Assembly: GCA_902762805.1 (NCBI GenBank)
Contig: CACWPQ010000010.1
Location: 1 to 64,000, forward strand
Source of the DNA: an uncultured Bacteroidota bacterium
GTDB taxonomy: Bacteria; Bacteroidota; Bacteroidia; Bacteroidales; P3
Length of the DNA stretch: 64,000 nt
Direction: 5' to 3'
Shown: in pieces, positions 8,526-16,400 of the stretch
Layout of the letters: every line of letters starts with the position of its first letter
Position numbering within the stretch: position 1 is the first letter of the stretch
Made by a program: the position numbers and the translations under genes
Notes under the pieces: generated by a model
The model's database searches: none
Told to the model about the DNA's origin: nothing
What the model saw: only the letters and a program-made list of their open reading frames with translations

Positions 8526-9053
8526 ATGCAAGCAACAATTGTAGACCCCCGCAACACCACGCCGGAGGAGCACGCCGAATACGTGCGCCAGGCGCAAGTG
8601 GTTTTCAAGATGAACCACACGATGCCCTACACCGACGAGTACAACGCGCTCGTCAAAGAACTCTTCGGCGAGGGTCTTGGCGAGGGCAGCACGGTGATGC
8701 CCGGCCTGACGGGTGTATGCTTCGACAGGGTGAAGATTGGCAAGGGTGTGATGATCATGAACAACTGCCTGATGATGAGCCGCGGAGGCATCACCATCGA
8801 CGACGGCGCCATGATTGCCGCCAACGCACAGCTCATCAGCAACAACCACGACCTGCACGACCGCCAGCTGCTCATCTGCAAGCCCGTACACATAGGCAAG
8901 AACGCCTGGGTGGGTGCCAGCGCCACCATCCTGCCGGGCGTCACGGTGGGCGACAACGCCGTGGTGGCCGCAGGCGCCGTGGTGACCAAGGATGTAGCCC
9001 CCAACACCATCGTGGGCGGAAATCCGGCCAAGTTTATCAAGAACGTCGACTGA
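8526..9053 (+). CDS. Hexapeptide-repeat acetyltransferase (maltose/galactoside O-acetyltransferase-like)
   Basis: 175 residues. The C-terminal half is a left-handed beta-helix of hexapeptide repeats: IGKGVMIMNN, ITIDDGAMIAANAQLIS, PVHIGKNAWVGASATILPG, VTVGDNAVVAAGAVVTKDV. NNHDLHDR carries the likely catalytic His. It resembles maltose and galactoside acetyltransferases using acetyl-CoA. First gene of the operon; only 1 bp separates its stop from the next ATG. The physiological acceptor is unknown. Confidence 0.9.
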   Translation: MQATIVDPRNTTPEEHAEYVRQAQVVFKMNHTMPYTDEYNALVKELFGEGLGEGSTVMPGLTGVCFDRVKIGKGVMIMNNCLMMSRGGITIDDGAMIAANAQLISNNHDLHDRQLLICKPVHIGKNAWVGASATILPGVTVGDNAVVAAGAVVTKDVAPNTIVGGNPAKFIKNVD

Positions 9054-9054
9054 T

Positions 9055-9708
9055 ATGAATCGTTTTCCCACTTTCCTCGCTGCAGCCCTCGCGCTACTGA
9101 TGGTTACGGGCTGCAACGGACAGACCAAGCAAAGCGCTAACACAACAACAAAACCAAACGATAACACAATGAACAAGATAGTCATCTTTTTCTCGCATGC
9201 CGGCGACAACTACAACGTGGGCAACATCGAGGTGGGCAACACCAAGATTGTGGCCGACTACATCAGTGAGCTGACCGGCGCCGACCAGTACGAAATCGTC
9301 ACCCACAAGTACGACGGCATGGCCTACATGCCGCTCATCGAGCTGGCCAAGAAAGAGGCCGCCGACGGCGAGCTGCCCCCCTACGAGGGCAAGGCCCCCG
9401 ACCTCGGCCAGTACGACACCGTCTTCATCGGCGGCCCCGTCTGGTGGGGCACCTACCCGCAGGTGATGTTCACCCTCTTCAAGGACATCAACCTCGACGG
9501 CAAGACCGTCATCCCCTTCACCACCCACGAGGGCAGCGGCCTGGCCAACTGCGTCAGCGACGTGAAAAAGGCTTTCCCCAAAGCCAAAGTCACCGCCGGC
9601 TGGAGCATCTACGGCCACGAAGTGCAGGCCGATCGCGACCGCAGTGGAGCGAACGGCGCCTCTGGCAGCGGCAAGGCCAAGGTGGAGAAATGGATTAAGG
9701 GATTATAA
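9055..9708 (+). CDS. Flavodoxin-like lipoprotein
   Basis: 217 residues. Lipoprotein signal with lipobox VTGC, a Thr/Asn-rich tether, then a flavodoxin fold starting KIVIFFSHAGDNYNVGNIEVGNT. The phosphate loop is atypical for classical flavodoxin. FIGGPVWWGTYP and FTTHEGSGLANCV are the other FMN-binding loops. The anchored location suggests electron transfer outside the cytoplasm together with its operon partners. Near the C-terminus, DRDRSGANGASGSG (9640-9665) looks like extra linker sequence compared with relatives. Confidence 0.88.
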   Translation: MNRFPTFLAAALALLMVTGCNGQTKQSANTTTKPNDNTMNKIVIFFSHAGDNYNVGNIEVGNTKIVADYISELTGADQYEIVTHKYDGMAYMPLIELAKKEAADGELPPYEGKAPDLGQYDTVFIGGPVWWGTYPQVMFTLFKDINLDGKTVIPFTTHEGSGLANCVSDVKKAFPKAKVTAGWSIYGHEVQADRDRSGANGASGSGKAKVEKWIKGL

Positions 9709-9719
9709 CATTAAACAGA

Positions 9720-10811
9720 ATGAAGAAGATACTGATTGTCTGCGCCACGCTTCTGCTGGCAGCCTGTGCGCAAAGACAACAAACAGAAACAACCGATATG
9801 AAACAACAACTGATATTGACCCAGGAGTGGGACAAAGTGTTCCCGCTGAGTGAGAAAGTGGACCACCGCAAGGTGACGTTCGAGACACAGTATGGGCTGA
9901 CGCTGGCTGCCGACCTCTACACACCCAAAGATGCCCAAGGCAAGCTGGCGGCTATCGCTGTGAGCGGTCCCTTCGGAGCCGTCAAGGAGCAGAGCAGCGG
10001 CCTCTACGCCATGCGGATGGCCGAGCGCGGATTCGTGGCGCTGGCCTTCGACCCCTCCTATACCGGCGAGAGCAGCGGCAAACCGCGCCGCACGGCATCG
10101 CCCGACATCAACACCGAGGACTTTATGGCCGCCGTCGACTACATGTCGCAGCTTGACATTGTCGACCCCGAGCGCATCGGCATCATCGGCATCTGCGGCT
10201 GGGGCGGCATAGCCCTCAACGCTGCCGCTGCCGACCCGCGCATCAAGGCCACCGTGGCCAGTACCATGTACGACATGACCCGCGTCAGCGGCAACGGCTA
10301 TTTTGACAGCGAGGACAAAGAGGAGTCGCGCCACGCCGCCCGCGAGGCAATGGGTCGCCAGCGCCTCGCCGACCCGATGGCCATGGCCGGTGGCGTCATA
10401 GACCCGCTGCCCGAGGATGCTCCGCAGTTCGTCAAGGACTACCACGCCTACTACAAGACCCCGCGCGGCTACCACGCCCGCAGCGGCAACAGCAACGACG
10501 GCTGGCGCACCATCGGCACCCAAGCCTACGCCAACGCCCGCTTCCTCTACTATATCAACGAGATACGCCCCGCCGTCCTCGTCATGCACGGCGAGAAGGC
10601 CCACAGCCGCTACTTCGGCGAAGCCGCCTACCACTACATGGTTGACGGCAAAGCTGACGGCTACAATTTCGTCGGCAAGCCCAACCCCAATCCCGCAAAC
10701 AAGCAGCTGCTCATCGTCCCCGGCGCCACCCATTGTGACCTCTACGATGGCGGCACGGGCAACTACATTCCCTGGGACACATTGGTCGACTTCTTTAGCA
10801 AGAAACTGTAA
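9720..10811 (+). CDS. Alpha/beta-hydrolase lipoprotein
   Basis: 363 residues. Lipobox LLAAC is followed by an alpha/beta-hydrolase resembling the YcjY/dienelactone-hydrolase group. The nucleophile elbow is GICGWGG, so the nucleophile is Cys rather than Ser, as in dienelactone hydrolases. GVVLVMHG-like VLVMHGEKAHSRYFG and a late GATHCDLYDG provide the acid and His regions. It lies 11 bp after the flavodoxin and 4 bp before the FMN reductase gene. The substrate is unknown. Confidence 0.88.
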   Translation: MKKILIVCATLLLAACAQRQQTETTDMKQQLILTQEWDKVFPLSEKVDHRKVTFETQYGLTLAADLYTPKDAQGKLAAIAVSGPFGAVKEQSSGLYAMRMAERGFVALAFDPSYTGESSGKPRRTASPDINTEDFMAAVDYMSQLDIVDPERIGIIGICGWGGIALNAAAADPRIKATVASTMYDMTRVSGNGYFDSEDKEESRHAAREAMGRQRLADPMAMAGGVIDPLPEDAPQFVKDYHAYYKTPRGYHARSGNSNDGWRTIGTQAYANARFLYYINEIRPAVLVMHGEKAHSRYFGEAAYHYMVDGKADGYNFVGKPNPNPANKQLLIVPGATHCDLYDGGTGNYIPWDTLVDFFSKKL

Positions 10812-10815
10812 CATT

Positions 10816-11352
10816 ATGAAAAAAGTAATCGTCATATCAACCAGTCTCCGTCCCAGCTCGAACAGCCACGCCCTGGCGGAGCAGTTCGCCAAGGGTGCCG
10901 AATCCGCGGGGCACGAGGTGGAACTCATCACGCTGCACGGCAAGGAGATCCGCTTCTGCGTGGGCTGCCTCGCCTGTCAGCAGACGGGTGCCTGCGTCTT
11001 CAAGGACGACGTGCCCGCCATCATGGAGCGCGTCCTCAATGCCGACGTGGTTTGCTGGGCCACGCCCATCTACTACTACGAGATGAGCGGCCAGATGAAG
11101 ACCCTCATCGACCGCATGAACGCCATGTACCCCAAGGACTACCGTTTCCGCGACATTTACCTCCTCACCACCGCCGCCGAGGACGAGCCCTTCGTCCCCC
11201 AGCGTGCCGAGAGCGACCTGCAGGGCTGGATCGACTGCTACGGCAAATGCAGCCTCAAGGGCCACCTCTTCTGCGGCGGCGTGGGCGGCCCCAACGAAAT
11301 CGCCGGCAACGCCAAGCTCCAGGAAGCCTACGCAATGGGTAAAAACATTTAA
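10816..11352 (+). CDS. NAD(P)H-dependent FMN reductase / flavodoxin-family oxidoreductase
   Basis: 178 residues, cytoplasmic (no signal peptide), beginning KVIVISTSLRPSSNSHALAEQF, the FMN phosphate loop of this family. CVGCLACQQTGACVFKDD is the conserved Cys-rich segment of the iron-sulfur-flavoprotein-like subgroup, and WATPIYYYEMSGQMKTLIDR is the second flavin loop. It could supply reduced flavin or reduce a quinone-like substrate. The ATG at 10816 follows the hydrolase stop by 4 nt. Confidence 0.9.
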   Translation: MKKVIVISTSLRPSSNSHALAEQFAKGAESAGHEVELITLHGKEIRFCVGCLACQQTGACVFKDDVPAIMERVLNADVVCWATPIYYYEMSGQMKTLIDRMNAMYPKDYRFRDIYLLTTAAEDEPFVPQRAESDLQGWIDCYGKCSLKGHLFCGGVGGPNEIAGNAKLQEAYAMGKNI

Positions 11353-11355
11353 GAC

Positions 11356-11892
11356 ATGAAAACAATCCGTACATTACTGATGGTTGTGCTGGCCGCAGCG
11401 GCGATGGTAGCCTGCGGCAGCAAGTCGCCTTCGCCCTTGTCGTTCCCGCTGGGCCAGCCCAACGTCGCCTACGCCAAATATTTCATCGGGCAGAGCTACC
11501 TGGCGGTGCTCGACTCCGTCAGCGGCCTCTGCAACGTCACCTTCGAGCCCTGCTGCCGCAACAACTGGCACATCCACCACAACGCCGTCCAGGTGCTCGT
11601 CTGCGTCAACGGCCGCGGATGGTACCAGGAATGGGGCAAGGGTGCCGTGGAACTGAAGCCCGGCATGGTGGTCACCGTCCCCGCCGGCACCAAGCACTGG
11701 CACGGCGCCGCCGCCGACAGCTGGATGCAGCATCTGGCCTACTTCACCGCCCAGCAGCCCGGCTTCCGCAACGAACTGATGGAGCAGCGAGAGCAGAGTG
11801 ATGCTCGCATCAACTCTGCCGAGTCGCGACAGAAGTCGAGTGAAGCTCAATGGCTCGAACCCGTCGACGACGAACATTACAGCAAACTGTAA
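11356..11892 (+). CDS. Cupin-domain lipoprotein
   Basis: 178 residues. Lipobox AMVAC, then a single cupin barrel. NNWHIHHNAVQVLVCVNGRGWYQEWG holds the first metal ligands (His72, His74, His75), and LKPGMVVTVPAGTKHWHG the second motif. Relatives act on small cyclic substrates or sense them. Between residues 145 and 165 a Ser/Arg/Gln-rich stretch (11788-11850) separates ELMEQ from WLEPVDDEHYSKL and looks like an in-frame insert. Last gene of the operon. Confidence 0.85.
   Translation: MKTIRTLLMVVLAAAAMVACGSKSPSPLSFPLGQPNVAYAKYFIGQSYLAVLDSVSGLCNVTFEPCCRNNWHIHHNAVQVLVCVNGRGWYQEWGKGAVELKPGMVVTVPAGTKHWHGAAADSWMQHLAYFTAQQPGFRNELMEQREQSDARINSAESRQKSSEAQWLEPVDDEHYSKL
11788..11850. repeat. Probable in-frame insert in the cupin gene
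   Basis: About 21 codons of low-complexity sequence interrupt the conserved C-terminal end of the cupin. No clear palindrome; called from context only. Confidence 0.4.
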
Positions 11893-12199
11893 GTAGGTAA
11901 GCCTTACCCGTACCATCGACGCCGAGCACTTCGCATAACGCCGAAGGCGAAAAATCTACAAGATTTACAAGATTTCGCGATGCCGTAGGCGAGCAGGAGA
12001 ATTGAGATTTATAGAACTCGCCCAAATTGAGGAGCCGCCGTTTGCTCCGCCCGTCGCGGTGGCACCACGGCCACCTTCGACCGTCTGAACAAATATAAAA
12101 CCACCCCACCGCCGCACCCCGAATGGAGCGCAGGCTGCCAGCCTGCGAAAGCGGATGCAAACCCGCAGAGTCCTACCGGACCATCCTGCCCCATCACAG

Positions 12200-12237
12200 C
12201 GACAACGCAGCAGAGCGACCCCTCTGCTGCGTTGTCG
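12200..12237 (+). terminator. 16-bp hairpin, probable terminator of the redox operon
   Basis: CGACAACGCAGCAGAG and its exact complement flank the loop CGACCC. The T-run is weak (GTTGTCCC), so termination is likely but not certain. Confidence 0.55.
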
Positions 12238-12250
12238 TTGTCCCTGTGTG

Positions 12251-12295
12251 AAAAATAAATTTGGCGGAATGGAATAATTGTCGTATTTTTGCACC
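12251..12295 (+). promoter_or_regulatory. Promoter of the toxin-antitoxin pair (copy 1 of a duplicated 45-bp promoter)
   Basis: AATTTGG (-33) and TATTTTTG (-7) in a segment nearly identical to 13112-13156, which precedes the type ISP gene. Even the spacer is the same. Confidence 0.75.
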
Positions 12296-12325
12296 GGAAT
12301 TGGTTAATCCTTAATAAGAGAAAAA

Positions 12326-12571
12326 ATGTGCACATACAGTATTTCAATCAGTGACTCTTTGTTGGAAAATGTCCGGTCTGCATTCCCGAATGAAGAATCT
12401 ATGGAGCAATGGATTCAAAAGCAGATGGATATCATTTTGTTGGATTTCGTCTCAAAGCAGAGGAAGAACACCTCGACGGAGCTCACTCTCTCCCAACGTC
12501 TTCGTGGCATCGCCTCTGCGCCCAAGGACTTCGACTACAAGCAGGAACTTGCAAATAGGTATGAGGCATGA
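12326..12571 (+). CDS. Putative antitoxin of a PIN toxin-antitoxin pair
   Basis: 81 residues, small and charged, helical C-terminus (LTLSQRLRGIASAPKDFDYKQ). I do not recognise a named DNA-binding fold. The function is inferred from its stop overlapping the start of the PIN gene by ATGA, the usual VapBC-like arrangement, and from its size. It should bind and neutralise the toxin and repress the shared promoter. Base composition is lower in GC than the neighbouring chromosome. Confidence 0.75.
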   Translation: MCTYSISISDSLLENVRSAFPNEESMEQWIQKQMDIILLDFVSKQRKNTSTELTLSQRLRGIASAPKDFDYKQELANRYEA

Positions 12572-12984
12572 AACACTATCTGTTAGATACCAATGTTGTC
12601 ATAGATTTGCTCCTTGACCGAGATGGCGCAGATGCAGCAGGTGCATTGTTTGATGGTGCGGAGCGAGGTGAATATGTTTTGAGTTTGTGCTCCTTGTCCT
12701 ATACCAATATATACTACTCTTTACGAAAATATCTCTCTCATGAAGAACGCATTAGCTGTCTTGCCCAACTTGGAGTAGTGTTGCATACGGCATCTGTCGA
12801 CGGGAAAGTGGTCTCTGCGGCGTTGCGTTCCGGTTGGCGTGATTTCGAGGATGCAATACAGTATTATGCTGCTGAAATGTCTGGAATAACGGACGGTATT
12901 ATTACTCGAAACGAAAAAGATTTTCGAATGTCAGATATTCCAGTGATTAGCCCATTTGAATTTGTAAAAAGATTTACCGTATGA
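12568..12984 (+). CDS. PIN-domain toxin (VapC-like ribonuclease)
   Basis: 138 residues. PIN-domain acidic residues are visible: LDTNVVIDLLLDRD at the N-terminus, DFEDAIQYYAA in the middle and DGIITRNEKDF near the end. VapC-like PIN toxins are Mg-dependent RNases that cleave tRNA or rRNA when released from the antitoxin. It overlaps the antitoxin by ATGA. It is followed by a terminator and then the type ISP restriction gene, which starts from a copy of the same promoter. Confidence 0.9.
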   Translation: MKHYLLDTNVVIDLLLDRDGADAAGALFDGAERGEYVLSLCSLSYTNIYYSLRKYLSHEERISCLAQLGVVLHTASVDGKVVSAALRSGWRDFEDAIQYYAAEMSGITDGIITRNEKDFRMSDIPVISPFEFVKRFTV

Positions 12985-13056
12985 GGCGTGAAAAAATAAA
13001 TAGAACCATGTAAAAATAGAACCTTTCGGTTTTATATTATTTTGACCAAACACTAT

Positions 13057-13093
13057 GGCGACCCATGACGGCAACACAGGGTCGCCTTTTTTC
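13057..13093 (+). terminator. Intrinsic terminator after the toxin gene
   Basis: GGCGACCC and GGGTCGCC form an 8-bp stem around 14 nt, followed by seven T. Confidence 0.75.
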
Positions 13094-13111
13094 TTTTTAT
13101 ATGATCTGGGG

Positions 13112-13156
13112 AAAATAAATTTGGCGGAATGGAATAATTGTCGTAATTTTGCACCG
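13112..13156 (+). promoter_or_regulatory. Promoter of the type ISP gene (copy 2 of the duplicated 45-bp promoter)
   Basis: TTTGG (-33) and TAATTTTG (-7). It matches 12251-12295 at all but about one position. The leader to the ATG at 13417 is about 260 nt. Confidence 0.75.
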
Positions 13157-13416
13157 AGAAACTTAACGATGATACATGGCATAAAACAAAGAAAATAAAG
13201 AATAGATAACGACATAATATAAAGCGTTTTTGCTTTTCAAGTGATTGGAAATCTGGACAATTTTTGATCCCAACGAGAAAGCAGAACGCTCACGGTGCTA
13301 CCCGTGGGCTTTCTCGTTTTGGGGATAGGCAGTCCAGAGCCTCCAATCAGACAGAAAGTCCATTTTTTTCTTTCATCAGCTCTGAAAGGCAAGGCGTACA
13401 AACACAGCCGAGCCCT

Positions 13417-16400
13417 ATGAGCAATTTCCTGAAAGTAATCAACCGCTACCGCGAACAGTCCCATTCCGAAGCCGACAAAGGCAAACGTTTCGAACGTCTG
13501 ATGCAGGCGATGCTCCGCACCCTGCCTCCCTATTGCAACGAGTTGCAGCAGGTGTGGCTTTGGAACGAGTTCCCATTTCGCCAAAGTATATCTCTCCACG
13601 ACACCGGTATCGACCTCGTGGCACAAACCAACGACGGCAACTATTGGGCTATCCAATGCAAGTGCTACCGGGCCGATACCAAAATCGACAAAGGTGATAC
13701 AGACACCTTTTTAACCTCTTCGGCCCGTGCCTTTACCGATGGCAACGGCAAGAAGCATTATTTCTCCTTCCGCCTGTGGGTCGACACCACTGAAGGTGGA
13801 TTTACTTCTACGGCAGCCGAAAGCTTCAAAGGGCAGATGATTCCTGCTTCGGTGCTTCATCTAAACGAACTGGCCGAGATGCCTATTGATTGGGAAGAAC
13901 TTGATCGCGGTATCAGCGGCACAAAAGCCATCACCCAACACAAGAAGGTGCTCCCCCACCAGCAGGAAGCCATCGACAATGCCTTAAGTTATTTCAGCGA
14001 CCACGACCGCGGCAAGCTCATCATGGCCTGCGGCACCGGCAAGACCTTCACCTCGCTGCGTATCGCCGAAGCACTTGGGACGCAGGGTACAAGCTCCAGT
14101 GGAGCGCGTAGAGATGATTGTGAGTTGCATCGCCTGCGAGAGACCAAGGTGCTCTTCCTCGTTCCCAGCATTGCCCTCCTCGGCCAAACACTTCGTGAAT
14201 GGAGTTTCGATGCATCGAAGCCTCTCCGCCCCATGTGCATCTGCTCCGACAGCGAGGTGAGCCGCACCCACACCAAAGACGACGACACCAACCAGATGAC
14301 CATCGAGGAACTGGCGTTCCCGGCCTCCACCAGCGTTGAACAAATCAAACAGCAATATTTCGCACTCCAGCACGACAACCGCAAGGGCATGCTGGTGGTC
14401 TTTTCCACCTATCAGAGCATCGAGCGCATCGCCGCCGCACAAACTGCCATCGGAGACGAGCTGACCTTCGACCTCATCGTCTGCGACGAGGCCCATCGCA
14501 CCACCGGCGTCACCCTCAAAGGCGAGGACGAGAGTGCCTTCGTGCGGGTGCACGACAACAGTTTCATCCGAGGCCTCAAACGAATGTATATGACCGCCAC
14601 GCCGCGTCTGTACAAAGATGCCGACCAGAAGCGTGCCCGCGAAAACGAAGCCTACCTCTGCTCGATGGACGATGCAGAAATCTACGGCGACGAATTCTAC
14701 CGCCTGGGCTTCGGCGAGGCGGTGGACAAGAACCTCCTCTCCGACTACAAGGTGCTTATCCTCAACGTGGAGCCAGGAGATGTCAGCACCGAGGTGCAGG
14801 AGGCCCTTTCTGGTCTCGATGCCGCCGTGCAACGCGAGGTGGACACCGACGATATGGCCAAGCTCATCGGTGTCATCAATGCCTTGAGCAAGCGCAGCCG
14901 CTACGACAACCGCCTGCTGCGCGAGATCGACCCGCAGCCCATGCACCGCGCCGTGGCTTTCTGTCAGAATATCAAGGTCAGCCGTGCCATCTCCGCCGCC
15001 TTCAATGCCTGCGCCGAAAGCTATTACGAAAGCCTTACACCCGCCGAGCGCGAGGGATTGGTACGCGTCGAAGCACGCCATGTGGACGGCAGCATGGGTG
15101 CCGCCCGTCGCGAAGAGCATCTCGGCTGGCTGAAGCGCACACGCACCGATGGCCTCGACTGCCACCTGCTCTCCAATGTGCGCTGCCTGAGCGAGGGTGT
15201 CGACGTGCCAAGCCTCGATGCGGTGGTCTTCCTCGCCGCCAAGAACTCGCAGGTCGACGTGGTGCAGAGCGTGGGCCGTGTGATGCGCCGCGCCGAAGGC
15301 AAGAAGTACGGCTACATCATCATCCCCATCGTGGTGCCGAGCGACGTGGATCCCGAGAAGGCCCTCGACGACAGCAAAACCTATGCCGTCGTGTGGGACA
15401 TTCTCAACGCCCTGCGTGCCCACGACGACCGCTTCAACGCCATGGTCAACAAGATAGAACTGAACCGCAAGCGTCCCGATGCCGTGCAGCTGGTCCGCCC
15501 CGGCAGCCAGTGGATAGGGCAAGGCGGCGGCAAGAGCGACGATGAGTCGGACGGCGACGGCCTCACCGCCGCCGAACCGATGGCAGCCCTGCAAACACAG
15601 CTGGAGATGCGCTTCGAGCAACTGCAGAATGTCATATTCGCCCGCATGGTGCAGAAGGTGGGCAGCAAACGCTACTGGGAGCAGTGGGCCGGCGACGTGG
15701 CCAAGATTGCCGAAAAACATATCGAACAGATCACCACACTTGTCAATAACGACGAGAAGGCTCGTAAAGCTTTCGATCGTTTCCTTCGGGGATTGCACAA
15801 GGACATCAACCCCGCCGTCTCCGAACCACAGGCCATCGAGATGCTGGCGCAGCATATCATCACACAGCCTGTCTTCGAAGCCCTATTCGAGAACTATGCC
15901 TTCACGGCCAACAACCCTGTGAGCAAAGCAATGAATAGCATCGTCCGCCTGCTCAACGACAAGATCGACGAGGCCGACCACCGCTCGCTGGAGAACTTCT
16001 ACAACAGCGTGCGTCGCCGCGCCGAGGGCATCGACAATGCCGAGGCCAAGCAGAAGATAGTGGTGGAGCTCTACGACAAGTTCTTCACCACTGCCTTTCC
16101 AAAGGTGAAAGAACAGTTGGGCATCGTCTACACGCCTGTCGAGGTGGTGGATTTCATCATCCACAGCGTGGAGCATGTGTTGCAGGAGCAGTTCGGCCGC
16201 TCGCTGAACGATCGTGGTGTGAAAATCATCGACCCCTTTACCGGCACGGGCACCTTCATCACGCGCCTGCTGCAGAGCGGCATCATCCACGACTTGGAAT
16301 ACAAATACAAGAACGAAATCTTTGCCAACGAGATCGTGCTGCTGGCCTACTATATCGCCAGCGTCAACATCGAGAATGTCTATCACGATTTGCTGGGCGA

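Larger units (their letters stand above)
11893..12325. other. Intergenic region with short repeat debris
   Basis: No gene is supported here. It contains two TACAAGATT copies near 11960, a GCAGGCTGCCAGCCTGC palindrome near 12131 of the same style as the NamZ inserts, the strong hairpin at 12200-12237, and the toxin-antitoxin promoter at 12251-12295. Confidence 0.6.

Noticed and set aside
13984-15855. 623-residue minus-strand frame opposite the type ISP gene
   Set aside because: Shadow of the plus-strand gene; no recognisable motif, low-complexity AVA/HG-rich sequence.
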